A DNA stretch of 8,526 bases from Ga0077536 sp943370145 (lineage in GTDB: Bacteria > Pseudomonadota > Gammaproteobacteria > Ga0077536), in contig CALRPY020000101.1 of the NCBI GenBank assembly GCA_943370145.1, forward strand, positions 1-8,526. The letters are read 5' to 3'. Below, piece by piece: positions 6,933 through 8,526 of the stretch (position 1 is the stretch's first letter; every line of letters begins with the position of its first letter). The position numbers were made by a program, and so were the translations under genes. Below the pieces are notes generated by a model that searched no databases, had not been told where the DNA came from, and saw only the letters and a program-made list of their open reading frames with translations.

Positions 6933-8042
6933 ATGAATTCGCTGTTTTCCCCGCTGACCTTCAAGCGCGGACCCGCCATGAAAAATCGCTTCATGCTGGC
7001 GCCGCTGACCAATCTGCAGAGCCACGAGGACGGTACCTGTTCCGATGACGAGTACCGCTGGTTGACGAAACGCGCCGAGGGCGGCTTCGGTCTGACGATG
7101 ACCTGCGCCGCACACGTCCAGCCCGAAGGCAAAGGTTTTCCGGGGCAGCTCGGCATCTTCTCCGACGATCACCTGCCCGGTCTGGCCCGCCTTGCCCAGG
7201 CCATCAAGGCGAACGGGAGCGTCGCCATCGTGCAGCTCTATCACGGTGGGATGCGCAGCCCGGCCGACGTGATCGGCATGCAGCCCCTGTGCGCCTCGGA
7301 CAACGAGAAATGGGGCGCCCGCGCGATGAGCACGGCCGAAGTCGACGCGATGGTCGAGGCCTTCATCGTTGCCGCGCAGCGCGCGGAGAAGGCGGGTTTT
7401 GACGGGGTGGAACTGCATGCCGCGCACGGCTACCTCCTGGCCCAGTTCCTGTCCGCGGAGATCAACCATCGCAGCGATCGCTACGGCGGCACGCTCGCCA
7501 ACCGCCAGCGCGTGATCTTCGACATCATCGACGGGATCCGGCGGCGCTGCGGCGACCAATTCATGATCGGCGTGCGTTTGTCTCCCGAGCGCTTCGGCAT
7601 GAACCTGCAGGAAGTGGTTCAGCTGGCCGACCTTCTGATGCGTGATGAACTCATCGAATTCCTGGACATGTCGATGTGGGACGTGTTCAAGCTGCCGGAA
7701 GACGGCGGCAGCAAGAGCCTGCTCGCCCATTTCACCGAGCTGGACCGCAAGGGGGTTCGGCTGGGGGTCGCCGGCAAGCTACGGACGCCGGCCGATCTCC
7801 AGCGCGCGATGGACCTGGGCCTGGACTGGGTGATGCTCGGCCGCGCCGCGATCCTGCATCACGATTTCCCGAACCGCCTGCGCGCGGACCCGGATTTCAT
7901 GCCCGTGAACCTGCCGGTGTCTCCCGGCCACCTCCGCGCCGAGTGGTTGGGTGAGGGCTTCATCGAGTACATGAAGAGCTGGAAGGACTTCGTGCAGGAC
8001 AACGAGGGCACGATTGACGACGATCTGATCCTGAACAGTTGA
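6933..8042 (+). CDS. NADH:flavin oxidoreductase, old yellow enzyme family
   Basis: A 369-residue protein starting at the ATG at 6933; the next in-frame ATG (codon 16) would remove the LFSPLTF strand typical of the family N-terminus. FMN-dependent TIM-barrel landmarks are present: KNRFMLAPLTN (17-27), QLYHGG (101-106), GVELHAAHGYLLAQFLSAEI (158-177) with H162/H165 as the ligand-binding pair and Y167 as the likely proton donor, NHRSDRYGG (178-186), GVRLSPE (213-219), GVAGKLRTP (278-286) and VMLGRAAIL (300-308) for FMN phosphate. There is no second FeS/NAD domain, so it is a single-domain ene-reductase type rather than a 2,4-dienoyl-CoA reductase type. Such enzymes reduce activated C=C bonds with NAD(P)H; the natural substrate cannot be told. 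It has its own likely promoter, so its link to the upstream operon is uncertain. Start site support is weak (GAGAAAG at 6921-6927). Confidence 0.92.
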   Translation: MNSLFSPLTFKRGPAMKNRFMLAPLTNLQSHEDGTCSDDEYRWLTKRAEGGFGLTMTCAAHVQPEGKGFPGQLGIFSDDHLPGLARLAQAIKANGSVAIVQLYHGGMRSPADVIGMQPLCASDNEKWGARAMSTAEVDAMVEAFIVAAQRAEKAGFDGVELHAAHGYLLAQFLSAEINHRSDRYGGTLANRQRVIFDIIDGIRRRCGDQFMIGVRLSPERFGMNLQEVVQLADLLMRDELIEFLDMSMWDVFKLPEDGGSKSLLAHFTELDRKGVRLGVAGKLRTPADLQRAMDLGLDWVMLGRAAILHHDFPNRLRADPDFMPVNLPVSPGHLRAEWLGEGFIEYMKSWKDFVQDNEGTIDDDLILNS

Positions 8043-8063
8043 GCGGGCGGGCTCGCCGCGCTC
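8041..8063 (+). terminator. Weak terminator-like hairpin at the end of the oxidoreductase gene
   Basis: GAGCGGGCG and CGCCGCGCTC can pair as a 9-bp GC-rich stem with one bulged G and a GGCT loop. The hairpin begins at the last two bases of the TGA stop. Only TTG follows rather than a T run, so intrinsic termination would be weak; it could instead protect the mRNA end. Confidence 0.35.
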
Positions 8064-8080
8064 TTGCAGGGTCATCCTGA
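8061..8080 (+). repeat. Short repeat, copy 1 (leader of repeat module)
   Basis: CTCTTGCAGGGTCATCCTGA here resembles CTCTGCAGGGTCCTGA at 8222-8237 apart from small deletions. Each copy lies upstream of one copy of the 80-bp direct repeat, so both may belong to a larger duplicated module. Confidence 0.5.
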
Positions 8081-8088
8081 ACGGCGGC

Positions 8089-8120
8089 AGCGGCGAATGC
8101 GTTGCCGGATGTTCGCCGCT
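8089..8120. other. Stem-loop with 9-bp perfect arms
   Basis: AGCGGCGAA (8089-8097) is the exact reverse complement of TTCGCCGCT (8112-8120), with a 14-base loop between. The right arm is also the start of the first 80-bp direct repeat; the second repeat copy has no matching left arm. There is no T run, so it is not a good terminator. Confidence 0.5.
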
Positions 8121-8191
8121 CCCGTCGCGGGCTGTCTCTTGGTCGCATTTGGACGCGGGTACCGGGGTGCAGACCTTGATGGGCCACCGAG
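8112..8191 (+). repeat. 80-bp direct repeat, copy A
   Basis: This begins TTCGCCGCTCCCG and ends GGGCCACCGAG. It matches 8303-8382 base for base over 80 positions except for four substitutions (two in the GTCGC/GCCCC segment, one in GGTCGCA/GGTCACA, one in GTGCAG/GTGTAG), with no gaps. After this copy the sequence diverges (CAACTG...), while copy B continues into a 9-bp tandem repeat. Confidence 0.95.
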
Positions 8192-8221
8192 CAACTGTGT
8201 CCCGCGCTGCGTTCAGACGGC

Positions 8222-8237
8222 CTCTGCAGGGTCCTGA
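8222..8237 (+). repeat. Short repeat, copy 2 (leader of repeat module)
   Basis: CTCTGCAGGGTCCTGA is a slightly deleted form of the 8061-8080 sequence. It precedes the perfect palindrome and copy B of the 80-bp repeat. Confidence 0.5.
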
Positions 8238-8241
8238 GCCG

Positions 8242-8278
8242 AGAAAAGGTGTCAGATTTCAAATCTGACACCTTTTCT
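8242..8278. repeat. Perfect 18-bp-arm palindrome (REP-like)
   Basis: The left arm (8242-8259) contains AAAAGGTGTCAGATTT, and the right arm (8261-8278) is its exact complement around a single central C. The A+T-rich composition is very unlike the surroundings. Palindromes built on AAAGGTGTCAG are, from memory, a scattered intergenic type in proteobacteria, similar in form to REP elements. An RNA hairpin here followed by CTTTCT-type sequence could also act as a terminator from either side. No transposase gene is nearby. Confidence 0.85.
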
Positions 8279-8302
8279 TTCTGAGGCACGCGGGCGCCGG
8301 TC

Positions 8303-8382
8303 TTCGCCGCTCCCGCCCCGGGCTGTCTCTTGGTCACATTTGGACGCGGGTACCGGGGTGTAGACCTTGATGGGCCACCGAG
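8303..8382 (+). repeat. 80-bp direct repeat, copy B
   Basis: Second copy of the 8112-8191 repeat, offset by 191 bases with 76 of 80 positions identical. Its last unit, CACCGAG, runs into two further CACCGAGA units. Confidence 0.95.
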
Positions 8383-8402
8383 AACACCGAGAACACCGAG
8401 AG
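8376..8402 (+). repeat. Tandem 9-bp repeat, three units
   Basis: CACCGAGAA, CACCGAGAA and CACCGAGAG follow head to tail. The equivalent place in repeat copy A has only one unit, so the array probably grew by slippage or differs by element. A degenerate inverted relative (CACGGAGGACACGGAGAA on the minus strand) occurs at 8471-8491, matching 16 of 21 positions. Confidence 0.85.
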
Positions 8403-8433
8403 GATCGGGTGGACAGGTGCCGCCCGGCCGGCA

Positions 8434-8524
8434 TTGCCACGGCAGAGGCGCATTCCGCCATTCACCGTTCTTCTCCGTGTCCTCCGTGCTCTTGGTCAAA
8501 ATTCGGCGCCTGTTGCCGTGGCAA
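8434..8524. repeat. Imperfect inverted repeat at the window edge
   Basis: TTGCCACGGCAGAGGCGC (8434-8451) pairs with the reverse complement of 8506-8524 (TTGCCACGGCAACAGGCGC), differing by one substitution and one extra base. The 54 bases between hold the CTCCGTGTCCTCCGTG segment. The right arm is itself a small palindrome (GTTGCC-GT-GGCAAC, 8512-8525). This could be the ends of a small non-autonomous element; the window stops too soon to see target duplications. Confidence 0.6.
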
Positions 8525-8526
8525 CG

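Larger units (their letters stand above)
8043..8526. other. Non-coding, repeat-rich intergenic region
   Basis: No credible gene is seen in these 484 bases. Open frames on the minus strand are short or composed of repeat-derived, low-complexity peptide such as LGVLGVLGG, with no recognisable domain. The stretch holds direct, inverted and tandem repeats, listed separately, and is locally less GC-rich than the genes. The right edge continues past the window. Confidence 0.75.

Noticed and set aside
8112..8402. CRISPR array
   Set aside because: Only two 80-bp copies with a 111-base gap, and a separate 9-bp tandem array without spacers. Lengths and spacing do not fit CRISPR, and no cas gene is present.
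7960..8499. Minus-strand 179-codon frame through the repeat region
   Set aside because: It runs through direct repeats, the palindrome and the tandem array, overlaps the end of the oxidoreductase gene, and gives no protein-like pattern.

Overview
The window is about 70% G+C and densely packed on the + strand, with GTG and TTG starts and genes overlapping by four bases. Domain types and the intergenic repeats suggest a high-GC proteobacterium, most likely a gammaproteobacterium; that placement is inferred from style, not from any marker gene. No rRNA, tRNA, CRISPR array, phage gene or transposase gene was found.

Positions 1-6534 form one tightly coupled operon that begins upstream of the window. 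In order: (1) the 3' part of an extended short-chain dehydrogenase of the thioester-reductase/NAD_binding_4 type, fused to a C-terminal SCP2-like lipid-binding domain; (2) a 690-residue RND/MMPL-type membrane exporter; (3) a 353-residue acyl-activating (LuxE/PaaK-like, ANL-fold) protein without the usual C-terminal lid domain; (4) a class III PLP aminotransferase of the AGXT2-like type; (5) a secreted DUF547 protein. Stops and starts overlap (TTGA, ATGA, GTGA) or lie one base apart, so the five genes are almost certainly co-transcribed and translationally coupled.

Read together, the operon has the parts for activating a carboxylic (probably fatty) acid, reducing its thioester to an aldehyde, transaminating the aldehyde to an amine, and exporting or relocating a lipid product. 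This resembles the acyl-activation/reduction/transamination logic of fatty-amine-forming natural-product pathways. I do not recognise the exact cluster, and the product is inference.

After a 112-base gap comes a 45-residue membrane peptide with a Cys-rich tail (6647-6784). A candidate promoter around 6857-6862 then precedes a separate gene, an old-yellow-enzyme-family NADH:flavin oxidoreductase (6933-8042).

The last 484 bases (8043-8526) hold no credible gene but are full of repeats: a weak terminator-like hairpin at the stop codon; an 80-bp direct repeat in two copies (4 mismatches); an 18-bp-arm perfect palindrome between the copies; a 9-bp tandem repeat; and an imperfect inverted repeat reaching the window edge. 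It looks like an accumulation site for small non-coding repeat elements.
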